From positions 62,001-126,000 of the forward strand of contig WSUB01000095.1 in the NCBI GenBank assembly GCA_019633425.1: DNA of 64,000 nt, in the 5' to 3' direction. The stretch comes from Tulasnella sp. 424 (Eukaryota > Basidiomycota > Agaricomycetes > Cantharellales > Tulasnellaceae). Made by a program: the position numbers and the translations under genes. Of this stretch, positions 20,895 through 31,940 are shown one piece after another (position 1 is the stretch's first letter; each line of letters starts with the position of its first letter). The notes under the pieces were generated by a model, which was not told the DNA's origin, ran no database searches, and was given only the letters and a program-made list of their open reading frames with translations.

Positions 20895-23800
20895 ATGGCG
20901 GACAGCCTCTCACACCAGCCCACGCGACCTCAAAGCCAACGCAAGGCTGTAAGTCCTCCCCGCACGCGAAAGCGGACAAACGCACTGACGTCGAAGCTTT
21001 AAGCGAGAGATTCTTGACGGAGCGCCCTGGCAGCGAATCGACCCCACTACAATCAAAATAGCAGACTCCAAACCATGTGCAAAAGGCGGGCAAGGGACAA
21101 TCTTCATTGGAACTAGCATTCCTCCTGAAGGAGTCTCGACATGGATACCTGAACATTTCTTGAAACGGGTCCTTGAAGAAAAAGTGGCGGTAAAGAAGTA
21201 CGAATGGAATCGTGAGGATGCCGAAGTGTCGGCCAAGTTTTTGAATGTATGGTTGCCTTCATACCTCTCCTTCCCTGTTCTAATGGCCCCCACAACAGTC
21301 CTTCGTCAACGAGCTCAGTATAATGGCAAGCCTTTCTCACCCCAACATTGTCGAATTCTTCGGGTTTGTTGAGGACATGGAGAAGGGCGACGCTTGGATC
21401 GTTTTACCTTGGGAACCGAACGGAAATGTTCGAGAGTTTCTGGCGTCGGGCAAGTGGGACATTCCCGAACGTATATCCTTGGTGAGCGTGTGTCGTGTGC
21501 GCCATTAACGGTGAGTGATATGAACGAATCATGGACTTAGATTCAAGACGTAGCCAATGGGGTGGAGTACTTGCACGCGGGGCAACCTCCGATCTGCCAC
21601 GGCGATCTCAAGTCGGTGAGTCCATGAAGCAGTCGTTAGAGATGCTGTGCACTCATCGACCGGTGTTTCAGCTGAACATCTTGGTCAGCTCCTCGTACCA
21701 CGCAGTCATAACGGATTTTGGATCGGCCCGGACTAAAGGAACCGTCGACCCAAAGGCAGAGAACAGCGGCTCGGAACCACCGCGCCCAAAAACCATCGAC
21801 GACATTGTCCAAGAATTAATTTCTCCAAAAATCAAATTCAACCGGGTCACCTTGGAGCTCACTTTAACGGGAGCCGGGTATTCCTTGCGGTGGACAGCCC
21901 CTGAGGTGCTGCGCGAGGGGCCCGGGACCCAGGATTTACGCAGTGATATGTGGGCACTGGGCTGGATCTGCTGGGAGGTAAGAATGCTATGGGTTGGAGG
22001 TTCTTCACTGCCTTTTACTCACATTATGCTTCAGATCTTCACCGGTAAAATCCCATTCGAAGAACTCCGTACCATGGGGACAATCATCTCGAACGTTGTG
22101 AAAGGAAAATTGCCAGAGATCCGGGAAGAAGCCGATCTGTCCCTTGTTCTCGAGCTGTGCAGTTTAATGATGGACTGTTGGGTATCGAATCCAGTGGAAA
22201 GGATAGATGCTTCCACATTTCGGCGAAAGGTTGGCTTCATGGTGAGTCTGTTGATGGAGGACAGCATCACCGATTGTTAAACGAGTTGCGTATCAGCCAT
22301 CCTCGACCCCTTCGGCCGATAGGTCTGGCGGTGCGAAGATACGATCTGCGGTGCTGTTACAGGAACTAGGAAGGATGTATCAGTCTCAGGATAATACCGT
22401 GGCCGCCGAGTCGCACTACCAGTCGGCTATGGGGGTTGCGACTCAAACGAAGGACGACAGGGCAAAAGCGAACGCTCTTGGCGGTCTTGGACAGGTCTAT
22501 AAGAACCAATCGAAGAATCAAGAGGCAGTCGAGGCGTGGAAGGAAGCATACGAGATCCACTCTCGCATCGGGAACGACCTGGGTGCGGCAAACGCATTGT
22601 GCGGGCTGGCGGATACCTATCGCCTTCAGTCGAGGAATCCAGAGGCGGAGAAGGCTTTCATGGAGGCGCACAAGCTCTACTCTAACATCGGTCACGATCT
22701 GGGTGTGGCTCATGCGTTGGATGGCCTGGGGAATACCTATCGCGCTCAGCCGAGGAATCCAGAGGCGGAGAAGGCTTTCATGGAGGCGCACAAGATCTAC
22801 TCTAGCATCGGTCACGACCTGGGTGCGGCGAACACGTTAAACAACCTAGGGAATACCTATTGCGCTCAGTTGAGAAATCTGGAGGCGGAAAAGGCTTTCA
22901 TGGAGGCGCACAAGATCCACTCTCGCATCGGGAGCGGCCAGGGTGCGGCAAACGCGTTGCACGGCCTGGGGAGAACCTATCGCGCTCAGTCGAGGAATCC
23001 AGAGGCGGAGAAGGCTTTCATGGAGGCGCACGAGATCTACTCTCGCATCGGGTACGACCTGGGTGCGGCGAACGCGTTGGGCAACCTGGGGGATACCTAT
23101 TGCGCTCAGTTGAGGCATCAAGAGGCGGAAAAGACTTCCATGGAGGCGCACGAGATTCACTCTCGCATCGGGAACGACCTGGGTGCGGCGAACGCGTTGG
23201 ACGTCCTGGGAAATACATATCGCGCTCAGTCGAGGAATCCAGAGGCGGAGAAGGCTTTCATGGAGGCGCACAAGATCCACTCTCGCATCGGTCACGACAT
23301 GGGTGCGGCGATCGCGTTGTGCGGCCTAGGGAGAACCTATTATGCTCAGTCGAGGAATCCAGAGGCGGAAAAGACTTTAATGGAGGCGCACAAGATCCAC
23401 TCTCGCATCGGGAACGACCTAGGTGTGGCGGATGCGTTGGATGGCCTGGGGAATACCTATCGCGCTCAGTCGAGGAATCCAGAGGCGGAGGAGGCTTTCA
23501 CGGAGGCGCACAGGATCCACTCTCGCATCGGTTACGACCTGGGTGCGGCGAACGCGTTGTACGGCCTAGGGTGTACCTATTACGCTCAGTCGAGGAATCC
23601 AGAGGCGGAAAAGGCTTTCATGGAGGCGCACAAGATCCACTCACGCATCGGGAACGACCTGGGTGCGGCGAATGCATTGGGTGGCCTGGGGGATGCCTAT
23701 CGCGCTCAGTCGAGGAATCCAGAGGCGGAGAAGGCTTTCATGGAGACGTACAAGATCTACTCTAGCACCGGGGACGACCTGGGTGCGGCGCACGCGTTGT

Positions 23801-24942
23801 ACGGCCTAGGGAGTACCTATTGTGCTCAGTCGAGGAATCCAGAGGCGGAGAAGGCTTTCATGGAGGCGCACAAGATCCACTCTCGCACCGGGGACGACCA
23901 GGGTGCGGCGAACGCGTTGCACGGCCTGGGGAATACATATTGCGCTCAGTCGAGGGATCCAGAGGCGGAGAAAGCTTTCAGGGAAGCGCACAAGATCCAC
24001 TCTCGCCTTGGGAACGACCTGGGTGCAGCGAATGCATTGCTCGGCCTCGGGAATACCTATAGCACTCAGCGGAGGGATCCTGAGGCTGAGAAGGCTCTCA
24101 GTGACGCTCACAAGATTTTTACTCACATTGGAAACAACGTCGGTGCCGGCAACGCGTTACACGGCCTCGCCATGCTTCAAAGCGACCAGTGCAACTATGA
24201 CGCCGCCGAGGCGTCCTACCTCCAGGCAGTTTCTTCATATGCTCTGGCTGACGCGGGTGACAGCAAAGCCAGAACGCTACTAGCCCTCGGGAGAGACTAT
24301 CATGCCCAGTGCCGATACTCCGATGCAGAGGAGGCTGTCAGAGAAGCCCTTGCTATATGGATCAGCATCTCCAACGAAGAGGGTCAGGCGGATGCTTCGG
24401 TACTTTTGGCGCAGATCTTCAAGTCTCAATACCGGCACAACGAAGAAAAGGAGGCCCTCATCCAAGCCGAAGCTGCACTTGCTCAAATTGGCCGTGATAG
24501 GACTCGTGCAGAGACCTTGCATCGGATCGGCGACATCCACCTTGTGCAGAGCACCTACGACGAAGCAGAGGAGTATTACCGCCTTGCTCAAGCCATATAC
24601 TCCAGCCTAGACGATGCTGGCGGTGAAGCTTTCGAGTTGCTTGGTCTTGGGGTCTTATATGGCCTCCAGGATCGACATGGCGAGGCGGGGGAGTGCTTTG
24701 CTGAAGCGCGCGTCGGGTATGCGAGCGTTGTCGACGAGAATGGTGAAGCAGTAGCCTTGGATGGGTTGACGACGGCGTACTGTCGCCAAGGCCGATTCGC
24801 AGATGCCAGGGTGGCTTGTATGGAAGGTCGAGAACTCTATGCGCGGATGGGCTGGTCAATGAGTGAGACGTGTGCAAGGACTTGGGAACTTCTCCAAGGT
24901 CTTAGAATAACCGAGCTGCCGGCAGGTAAAGTCCAGTCGTAA
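20895..24942 (+). CDS. protein kinase with C-terminal TPR array
   Basis: Exons: 20895-20948, 21004-21246, 21299-21481, 21541-21615, 21672-21977, 22035-22241, 22297-24942; all keep frame, giving about 1237 aa. Residues about 45-350 form a protein kinase of the tyrosine-kinase-like type: Gly loop GGQGTIFIG, VAVKKY (ATP-site Lys), NELSIMASLSHPNIV (helix C Glu), catalytic loop CHGDLKSLNILV (HGDLKxxN), DFGSA and RWTAPEVL. All catalytic residues are present. From residue about 365 to the end are about 20 TPR units of exactly 40 residues, pattern AxALxGLGxTYxAQxRNPEAEKAFMEAHKIHSRIGxDLG. Twelve central units (22621-24060) are almost identical in DNA. The layout (signalling domain plus high-identity repeats) is like fungal NLR-like nonself receptors, with a kinase in place of a NACHT/NB-ARC domain. 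Ligand and targets unknown. Confidence 0.85.
22621..24060 (+). repeat. tandem 120-bp repeat (12 units) encoding TPRs
   Basis: Units begin every 120 bp (22621, 22741, 22861 ... 23941) with no insertion or deletion. The core CAGTCGAGGAATCCAGAGGC recurs with only occasional changes. Each unit encodes one 40-residue TPR. Variation is concentrated at a few codons: the residues after AQ, the HKIHSRIG segment (HSRIGND, YSSIGHD, HSRTGDD) and the residues before LGxTY. Units after 24061 keep the 120-bp register but have diverged. This pattern fits repeat shuffling and concerted evolution in the centre of the array. Confidence 0.9.
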
Positions 24943-25500
24943 CTGCTGGTTGTTTTGTGGTCAGCTGGGTGTCCCGTGTTGCAATACACCGATCTTCTGC
25001 TTTTGGGACTGACGATACTACTGTTCTTCGTGCTTTTTCTAATAGTATCGCTCTCTAACGTTGTCTCGTTCACATTGTTGCGAATATGCCCTCTGTTTGT
25101 ATGTTGCTCCTTCCCCGCTGTTCTTTGGCCATCTTCATAGATGCGTGTCGTCCTATTACCTCTTTTTGGGAAAGCAATGAGGCCGACGATTTGCTCACCT
25201 GTGATTTTTGAAGTCCCACTGGCTTGCCTATTCTCGAGATATAGGGTCCTCGCTCGCTGAACCAAGGGGATGGGGCGGTGGGTGGTAACCCGTGTACCGC
25301 GTTTATGAAGACCAAATGATTCATGGACCGCAAGTGATATCGACGAATCGACTTGCTTCTCAAGTTCTGGTTCAATTTACTCGAACATGGAGCACTCTGG
25401 CTATCAACTAACCACGCCGTAGTTATTACCATCGTATAAACAGGCCTTCGTAGACAAGGAAAATGATAGCTCTCGTTCAGTTAGTGAGCTCTGCGAGCCG
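24943..25500. other. convergent intergenic region
   Basis: Between the stop codons of the kinase-TPR gene and the OPT transporter. Short open frames exist on both strands but none has a recognisable motif or supported splice pattern. It probably holds two 3' untranslated regions. Confidence 0.4.
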
Positions 25501-28382
25501 CTAGCCACAATAAATCCCCTGCGGACAACCCAATCCAGTTCCCAATGCTTTACCGTCGAGGTTCAGGACCACCAAAACGGCCGTGACCATGCCGCCGATG
25601 CCTTCGCCGGCGATTAGCCCAGCCGAGAGGGAGTATCCCCAGACCTCCCAACTGGCTGGTGCGGTTGATTCCCAGTATTGAGCGATGTGAGCGCCGATGA
25701 CCATGGCAATAGGGTAATACGTCTGGGGTACGACAAACCCAAGACCTCTACGATGTCATGATTCCCAGTCAGCAAGATAAAGGGGTTTCGAGACTTTAAA
25801 AACGGACATACATGCCGCTCCAGTTCGGCACCCAGGCTCGATATTCAACTGGTACTAGATGGTATTTGATGGGAACAGTCAGAGCTGCCACGACTCCAAG
25901 CACGAGTGCCGTCTTTGCCGATGAAGGGGGTATTGGAAGCTGGGATTATAGATACATGAGCTGATCAAGGTCTAAAGGATTCCGGTTCAACCTTGCTCAA
26001 GCCCACGTACCTCTGGTTTCGTAACTGCCTCCGTCACGCTCCTCCAAGCGGTGACGGCTGGCATCCCGAATGCAGTGCATTCGATGGTCAAGTCCGTTAT
26101 GCATGGGTATGCGCTTGCAAATAGGACGAACAGAATGACAGACAGCCAAATACCCAAAAAGCTGCCTGCGACTTGAGCCCAGAACTGAGACGCAGGGGAA
26201 GCGCCTAGGAGATGACCTGTTTTCAAATCTCCCACCATGTCTACTGAGTGGGAGGCTGCTTGTGAGGCCAAAGCACCCGCTGTACGAGGATCATTTAGCA
26301 TTCGGAGCTCTCGAAGTATCCCAATAGCGCGCACCAAGGAGATTCGTCTTCTGTGCCTTCTTCACGTCGATGCCTTGACCTCTTGTGATACCACCGATAA
26401 CGAGCTGCGAGGCTTTCGCGATGGTTCCGACCGGGTTGACATCCGTCGTTCCAGAGCTTTGGACTCCAATGAACGAGAACACGAAAGCCAAAAGCAAAGC
26501 AACAATTCCAATGCCGAAATCCATGTCGCTATGAGAGCGCGATGGAAGGTCAGACCAACTAGCTTGGTCGGGGGTGGCACAGTGCTTACAAGGCTAATTT
26601 CCCAACAAGCAACGTCGCAAGGCTTGAGATTGCTAAGCCACCAACCCATTGCCACGTTTTGACCTGTTCATGGGGAGGAGCCGGATCTTCAATCTTCTCC
26701 TCCTGCGAGGCAGATGAAGGGCGCCGTGGCACGCGCTTTGAACCAAGCAGTCTGGAGAATGTTGTTCGGAAACCGCGAAAGAGCATCGGCGATGACCACA
26801 GAACCTCAACAAACGAATAGACTAGCATAACCATGACCCTGTTAGGGTCAGCTTATGAATGTTGCAGCAGCAGGGTTCGGGGTGTAGCTCACCCTGGCCA
26901 GAGCATCCAGTACCGCGGTGAAGGGCTATTGACCGGATCCTTCGAGCTCATGGACACTGGTTGGGAGAACATTTAGCTCGATGAGAGCGCTGAAACCCAT
27001 TGATCTTTGGGCTCACTGTAATTCATGTAACCAGGATACTTCTCAGCGTCAATTGGCTGCCCCACTGCTGCCCCGGTCCAAACGGTCAGAGGACCTAACA
27101 CCCCCCACGCAAGTATTGTTCCGATCATGAAGCTCCAAGATGCGTTGAGACCTGAGAGAGCACCAGCAGAGAAGAATGCAGGCGTAAATTCTGCCATGAC
27201 GATGGCATTAGTATAGAAAGCCTGGGAATGGTTGCCTGGCTCACCGATCCACCACCCCCAAGATTCTAGACCAAGAAGGCTTGAAATGCCCAATCCTTGG
27301 GATAGCCACCAGAAGATATGCCAGTCCCATAGCAGACCGGGTATATAAGCTGCAAATGTTTTGAAACCAAGGGCAAAGACGAAGCTAGCGCCAATAATAT
27401 TTATCTTTTTGGAAGCTGTACGACGCGCTGAGGGGGTAGAAGTAGCGTGGAGGGATTGAATGGTGTACGCTGTTGCGGTGGGTGTCGGGAATACGAGTTT
27501 TTGTTGTACTTAATCATTTGCTACCACCGTTAGTCTCACTACAGAAGGTTGAGTATACGATGCGCTTACGGATATAGTACTTTCTAAGTGGTACGGCGAA
27601 GAATAAACCGTAGAAAGCTGAGATTGTCGTCAACAGGAATAACTTCCCCATGTCTTGCTGTGGAGTGGTCATTAGGCCAAGGTGGTACATGGCGGGAACG
27701 GCTGCGACAAATAGCGTAGTGAGACCACCAGAAGCCGTCGCGGCGCTTTGAACGGTGCCTAGAGGTGAGCAAACGGTCAGCGGCGCGTCAACCATCGCCT
27801 TGCCAACTGTTTACTCGCAATTCTCTTTAGGACCGAAATAACCACCGCCCCATTTGTCAGAGAGAATATTGGACATGGGTTTTATTATAGCGAACCCAAA
27901 TATAGCTCTACAGATCGAAGTTATGTTTAGTCAAGAAGTGAGGCGGGATACCATTGCTGTGCATCTCACCCGAAAAGCGAAGCTCCAAAAGAGAAGCCCG
28001 TCTTCAGCCCCAGGTAGATGTTAGACGCTCCAACAATTAAACCGAGCAAGCTCCCGATCAAAACAGAGCGCCATGTGAGGACAGAATGTTCGACCGGTGC
28101 ATCGGGGTCTATGGGGAATGGATCGCCGCTGTCGGAAGGTTTTACATGGAGCTGTTCCGGCGCTTCAACACCTAGGTCATCGTCGGAATACTGAGACTCT
28201 GGGAAATGTAAAGATACGTGTCAGCCATAAGTCCACGATAGACTCTCGCGCGGTGGGAGTTAAATCCCCTCACCATGGCTTCTCCGGTGTTCCAGACGCG
28301 TCAGCCGAAACTGTTCTGCGCTCGAGTCCTCTGTGGCTAACGGGGCATAAGAAGCGTCGTGGCGTCCAGCAGCATTAGACAT
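25501..28382 (-). CDS. OPT-family oligopeptide/siderophore-type transporter
   Basis: Start at 28382 (MSNAAGRHDASYAPLATED), stop TAG at 25503-25501, many short introns. After a hydrophilic N terminus, the first membrane part reads LTWRSVLIGSLLGLIVGASN, IYLGLKTGFSFGASLFGAI, GGYFGPKEN and then AATASGGLTTLF: this is the conserved N-terminal signature of the OPT superfamily. Further membrane segments follow. The second half has KTGHLLGASPASQFW and a C-terminal segment VVPQTYYPIAMVIGAHIA...GLIAGEGIGGMV. The motifs resemble the yeast Ygl114w/YSL-like branch more than the classical Opt1/2 peptide transporters. It would be a proton-coupled importer in the plasma or an internal membrane; substrate not deducible. 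Divergent from the CCCH/RING gene with 229 bp between start codons. Confidence 0.8.
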
Positions 28383-28611
28383 GAGCCTTGAGTGCCAGCT
28401 TGTAAACGAAACTGCCTGCGATAGGATAAAGATGAGAGAGATTTGCCAGTTGTGGCTATGCCGACAACGTTGACAGCAAACAAACGGCGAATTCGGTTAT
28501 AACCCGGCTTCCTACGGTAGCCCCTGAGTCCATTGTCGTTTCGACCGGTTCAAGCTTCCCCTTCCACAAGGTCCTCCCTCCAATCCTCGCCCATCCTTGC
28601 GTCAAAGAAGC
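28383..28611. promoter_or_regulatory. bidirectional promoter region, OPT transporter / CCCH-RING gene
   Basis: The 229 bp between two divergent start codons must hold both promoters. No clear TATA box; a pyrimidine-rich segment (CAAGCTTCCCCTTCCAC and following) precedes the plus-strand start. Confidence 0.5.
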
Positions 28612-30056
28612 ATGCCTGCTACCTGGGGTCGCGATAATCCCAAGCTAAGCTCTCAACCAGAGGCAGGACCGTCTCGCCCGCGCGTCGACAAGACCAAGAC
28701 CAAGCCACAGAAACAGTATCAGACGTGCAGATATTTCGCCACAACGAGGGGATGTTATAATGGAGATAACTGTCGCTTCCTTCACGATGGTACAGAGCCT
28801 CCGTGCGAGTTGCGCAAGATTTGTCGTTTCTATGCCAAAGGTTCGCATCTCCTAGCTATCCGTTGCTCGTCATTGCCGACCAAACCCACCCTGTTCGATA
28901 CCGCAGGTTACTGCCTTCATGGGTCGAAGTGCTGGTACAAGCATGTTACTCCCGTTCATAAAGAAGACGCCGGGTCATCCTTGGAAGAGGCTGAGCCGGA
29001 GCCGCCGGCTCCCGTGGAGGAAATAACCTGCGGTATCTGCTTCGAAGTCCCTGTCCAGTTCGGGCTTTTGAGTGAGTGACCTTCCCATACGATGGATTGT
29101 TTAGGGTATCTAACAAGGCTTTTGTGTAGACGGTTGCTCGCATCCATTCTGTCTCGATGTAGGGGATGTTCTTTCAGTCTTAGGAGGGCGTCGGCTGACC
29201 TCGCCCGCAGTGCCTACGAGACTGGAGGAAGTCGAGTAAGAAGGACATCCATCTCCTCTTCTCGAACATAATCAAGACATGCCCTCTCTGCCGTGTAGAA
29301 TCGAGGTTTGCCCCCTTTGTTTGCCTTTCACTTGATAAATGGTTCAAGCCAGTTTCCAGGTTCATCACCCCTTCAAGTCAATTTTATCCTTTGGGAGATC
29401 CAAAGCGAGATGAGTTGATAGCCTCCTATAAGGAGTCTATGGCGAAGATCACCTGCAGGTATGTATCCTCCTTTTCCTCGTGGGGCTGCACCCTCATGAG
29501 ATGTGGTCGGTTCTTGGATTCTTGGCTCTCTCCAGGTATTTCGAACGTAGCCATCCGAACAGGCGATTCTGCCCGTATGGGTCCGATTGTTTCTATAGAC
29601 ACGAGGATCCCCTCACTGGTACCATTCACCAATTTGACCACGGTGTTGACGAGATGATGGTCAAGTACAAGGAATCACTTCAGCGTGCCGCAAGGCGCCA
29701 TCAAGCCCGCTACAGGCTCAGCAATCCACATACGTATATGGATCCATCCGAAGTTGTCGAAGATTTATTGGCCGAGCTGGAAAGCCTGTCCGACGGCCCT
29801 GACCCGCTCGACGCCTTCGCTGACCTTAACATTCAAGACTCGGATGTCAATCTTGAACCCCCTTCAGGTCATATGCCTGGCCCGTTTGCCGACATTGGAC
29901 CGGACGCCCATTGGCCAACCGAAGAGGATTTAGAATATGTCAGGTCGTTGTTCACAAGGGCAATTCGTCCCCGAGAAGTAAGCGATGCTTCGTTCTGACT
30001 TGGTTTACACGCCACTGATGAACTAACTATAGCGCTCAAGACGCGTCGTTGAATAA
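28612..30056 (+). CDS. makorin-like CCCH zinc finger and RING protein
   Basis: Starts at ATG 28612 (MPATWGRDNPKLSSQ). First CCCH finger CRYFATTRGCYNGDNCRFLH (spacing 8-5-3). Second CCCH finger CRFYAKG / YCLHGSKCWYKH is split by an intron. A C3HC4 RING follows, in three exons: CGICFEV, GCSHPFCLDCLREW and KTCPLCRVES. A last CCCH-type finger reads FCPYGSDCFYRHEDP, followed by an acidic C terminus. CCCH-CCCH-RING-CCCH is the makorin layout, a probable RNA-associated E3 ubiquitin ligase. The end is uncertain: without a final splice the frame stops at 29998 (EVSDASF); with donor at 29978 and acceptor before CGCTCAAGACGC it stops at 30054-30056 (RSRRVVE). I prefer the spliced form because the donor and branch/acceptor sites are good. 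Confidence 0.75.
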
Positions 30057-30630
30057 ACGGAGCGGCATGTCGGCTCCGAGGCCTTCTTGTATTTTATTGC
30101 TCGTGTTCCACCGTTGCTTCGGACTGGAGATGGACACCGAAGGACCCAGAAACAGAAATGTGTAACTAAAAGCCCTGTATAAGCTAAATATCAAAGCGCC
30201 CTTCACTCCGAATAAATAGGCTCGAGCCCGTTAAGCACTCGAACTTCACGCGAATGCCATCCCCTTTGCGTTCCCGCATACGACTCTAACCCGTTCCGGC
30301 GAAACCACTAAGAAGTGTAAATCTGTCTGACTGATACAACACAATATCGTGCCCTCCGAGCGCAGCGCCGGGAGAGCGGATGTGTGGCACCAGGATGTCC
30401 GAAACTACCACATGCGGCTAACTGGCGTCTGATACCCCTGTGGGAAAGAAAAGCAGCTGAAAACGCATGGAACCAACGTTTCAAGAAAATCGTATTTTTC
30501 AATCGTCTGACCGCCGGCTTAAGCTCGCCAATCCTCTGTACCCCTGCTGCTTAGCCTCGTGCCCTCGAGTCCCAAAGCCTACGCGTACCTCGACCACCAC
30601 CCCCGCTACCCACTACTGTCAGAATAAAGA
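30057..30630. other. intergenic region upstream of the phosphatase gene
   Basis: No coding region supported. Holds the 3' end of the makorin-like gene and the promoter of the phosphatase gene. Pyrimidine-rich sequence ACCACCCCCGCTACCCAC lies just before the latter's start. Confidence 0.4.
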
Positions 30631-31704
30631 ATGACGCCCTCGGACACTATCTCGATCAGAGAACCTCTTGACCCGGAGCTTATTAAACAAACACTTTCTG
30701 TAAGTTCCGAGTCTGATAATCGAGGTGCCGAGGGATTGACGTGGATTGTTAGTCGCCCCCGTTTTACGAAATCGAAGGGCTAATCAACGTCCGCTCCTTG
30801 CCCTTGCCAAATCCTGTCTCAGCCCAGTCCAAACGATGCCTGATCCTTCGCTCAGGCGAGCCAAATGGGATGTCGGATGATGGGAAGCGACAACTCTTGG
30901 ACCTGGGCATCAAGCGGGTCTTTGACCTTCGTTCCTTGAAGGAAGTTCAAAGGCTCAGCAAGGAAGAAATATTCATCATCCCGGGTGTGGAGATCGTCAG
31001 TGTTCCTGCTTTGGTGATAGCCAAAAGCGATCAGATGGGCACCACGTTCCAGCGGTTCGAATGTGGCACCGACGCACCATTCATGGAGTCGTACAGCGAC
31101 ATCATGAACGAAGGAACAGCTTCGTTTCGAACGATATTCGAATTCCTACGCGACCATCTTTCTTCTGGCGACGGTTGTTTGATTCATTGTACTGGTGTGT
31201 TCCTAATATTGGATGTGATTTGGGGTCCGAAAATAACCACCACCTATTTTAGCCGGAAAGGACAGGACCGGAGTTGCCTCGATGCTAATTTTGAACGTGA
31301 GGGATGTCTCAGGTTTCCCCCCTCATTCGAGTACCGACCGTATCGCAGCTAATAGGCTTGAGTGACGAAGAAATTGCAAAGGATTACGCTCTCACCAGGA
31401 TCGGTCTCGAGACCAGCCGAAGCACCCTCATAGCACGTTTCCAACACCTCATGGACGATCCTAACACGCGGGCAGGAGCCGAGAATGCCTTCAGCTCGAG
31501 GCGAGTGCTATGACCGTCGTCAATTATGCCGAGACTGACTTTGTCTGCTGTAGGGCGTCGGTCATGCTAGCTTTCCTAAACATTCTGCGGCAGTCATATG
31601 GAGGAGCAGAAGGTTATCTAAGAGACAGAGTCGGATTCTCCGATGAGGACATCGAGAAGATTAGGCGCAACCTTTTGGGAACTGGACCATCGAGTCTGCT
31701 GTAG
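30631..31704 (+). CDS. protein tyrosine/serine phosphatase family (Y_phosphatase3-like)
   Basis: Start ATG 30631 (MTPSDTISIREPLD), stop TAG 31702-31704, with introns after residue about 23, in the active-site region and twice more. The N-terminal part reads YEIEGLINVRSL and LILRSGEPNGMSDDGKRQLL with IKRVFDLRS, typical of this family (substrate strand and the DLR motif). The active-site loop is HCTAGKDRTG (CX5R, catalytic Cys and Arg), assembled across an intron that splits HCT from AGKDRTG. The C terminus (LSDEEIAKDYALTR ... GAEGYLRDRVGFSDEDIEKIRRNLL) matches the family's helical end. Likely a soluble phosphatase; substrates in fungi are not known. Confidence 0.85.
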
Positions 31705-31940
31705 CCGCGTGGGCGACAAGGAGGGCAATAAGGCAGTCAAATAACACGGCACACATTATTGGAAAAATCATGCGATTGGATTCTATTGTTACACTGCCGA
31801 CCCATGCGAGTGTCTTAGGCGTGGAGGTAAATAATGACGGAACACAATATTTAATCCGCGTACGGTAACCTGCAAAGTTGAAGTGAACCCTTTTATAATG
31901 CCGTTTACTATAACAGGAAGAAGGTTAGTTCAAGACAGTA

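Noticed and set aside
22860..23765. Long plus-strand open frame (301 codons, Arg/Gly-rich) inside the TPR array
   Set aside because: It is an alternative frame of the 120-bp coding repeat and repeats with it; the TPR frame is clearly the real one.
22621..24060. Regularly spaced repeats resembling a CRISPR array
   Set aside because: Period of 120 bp without spacers, fully in one coding frame, and the genome is eukaryotic.
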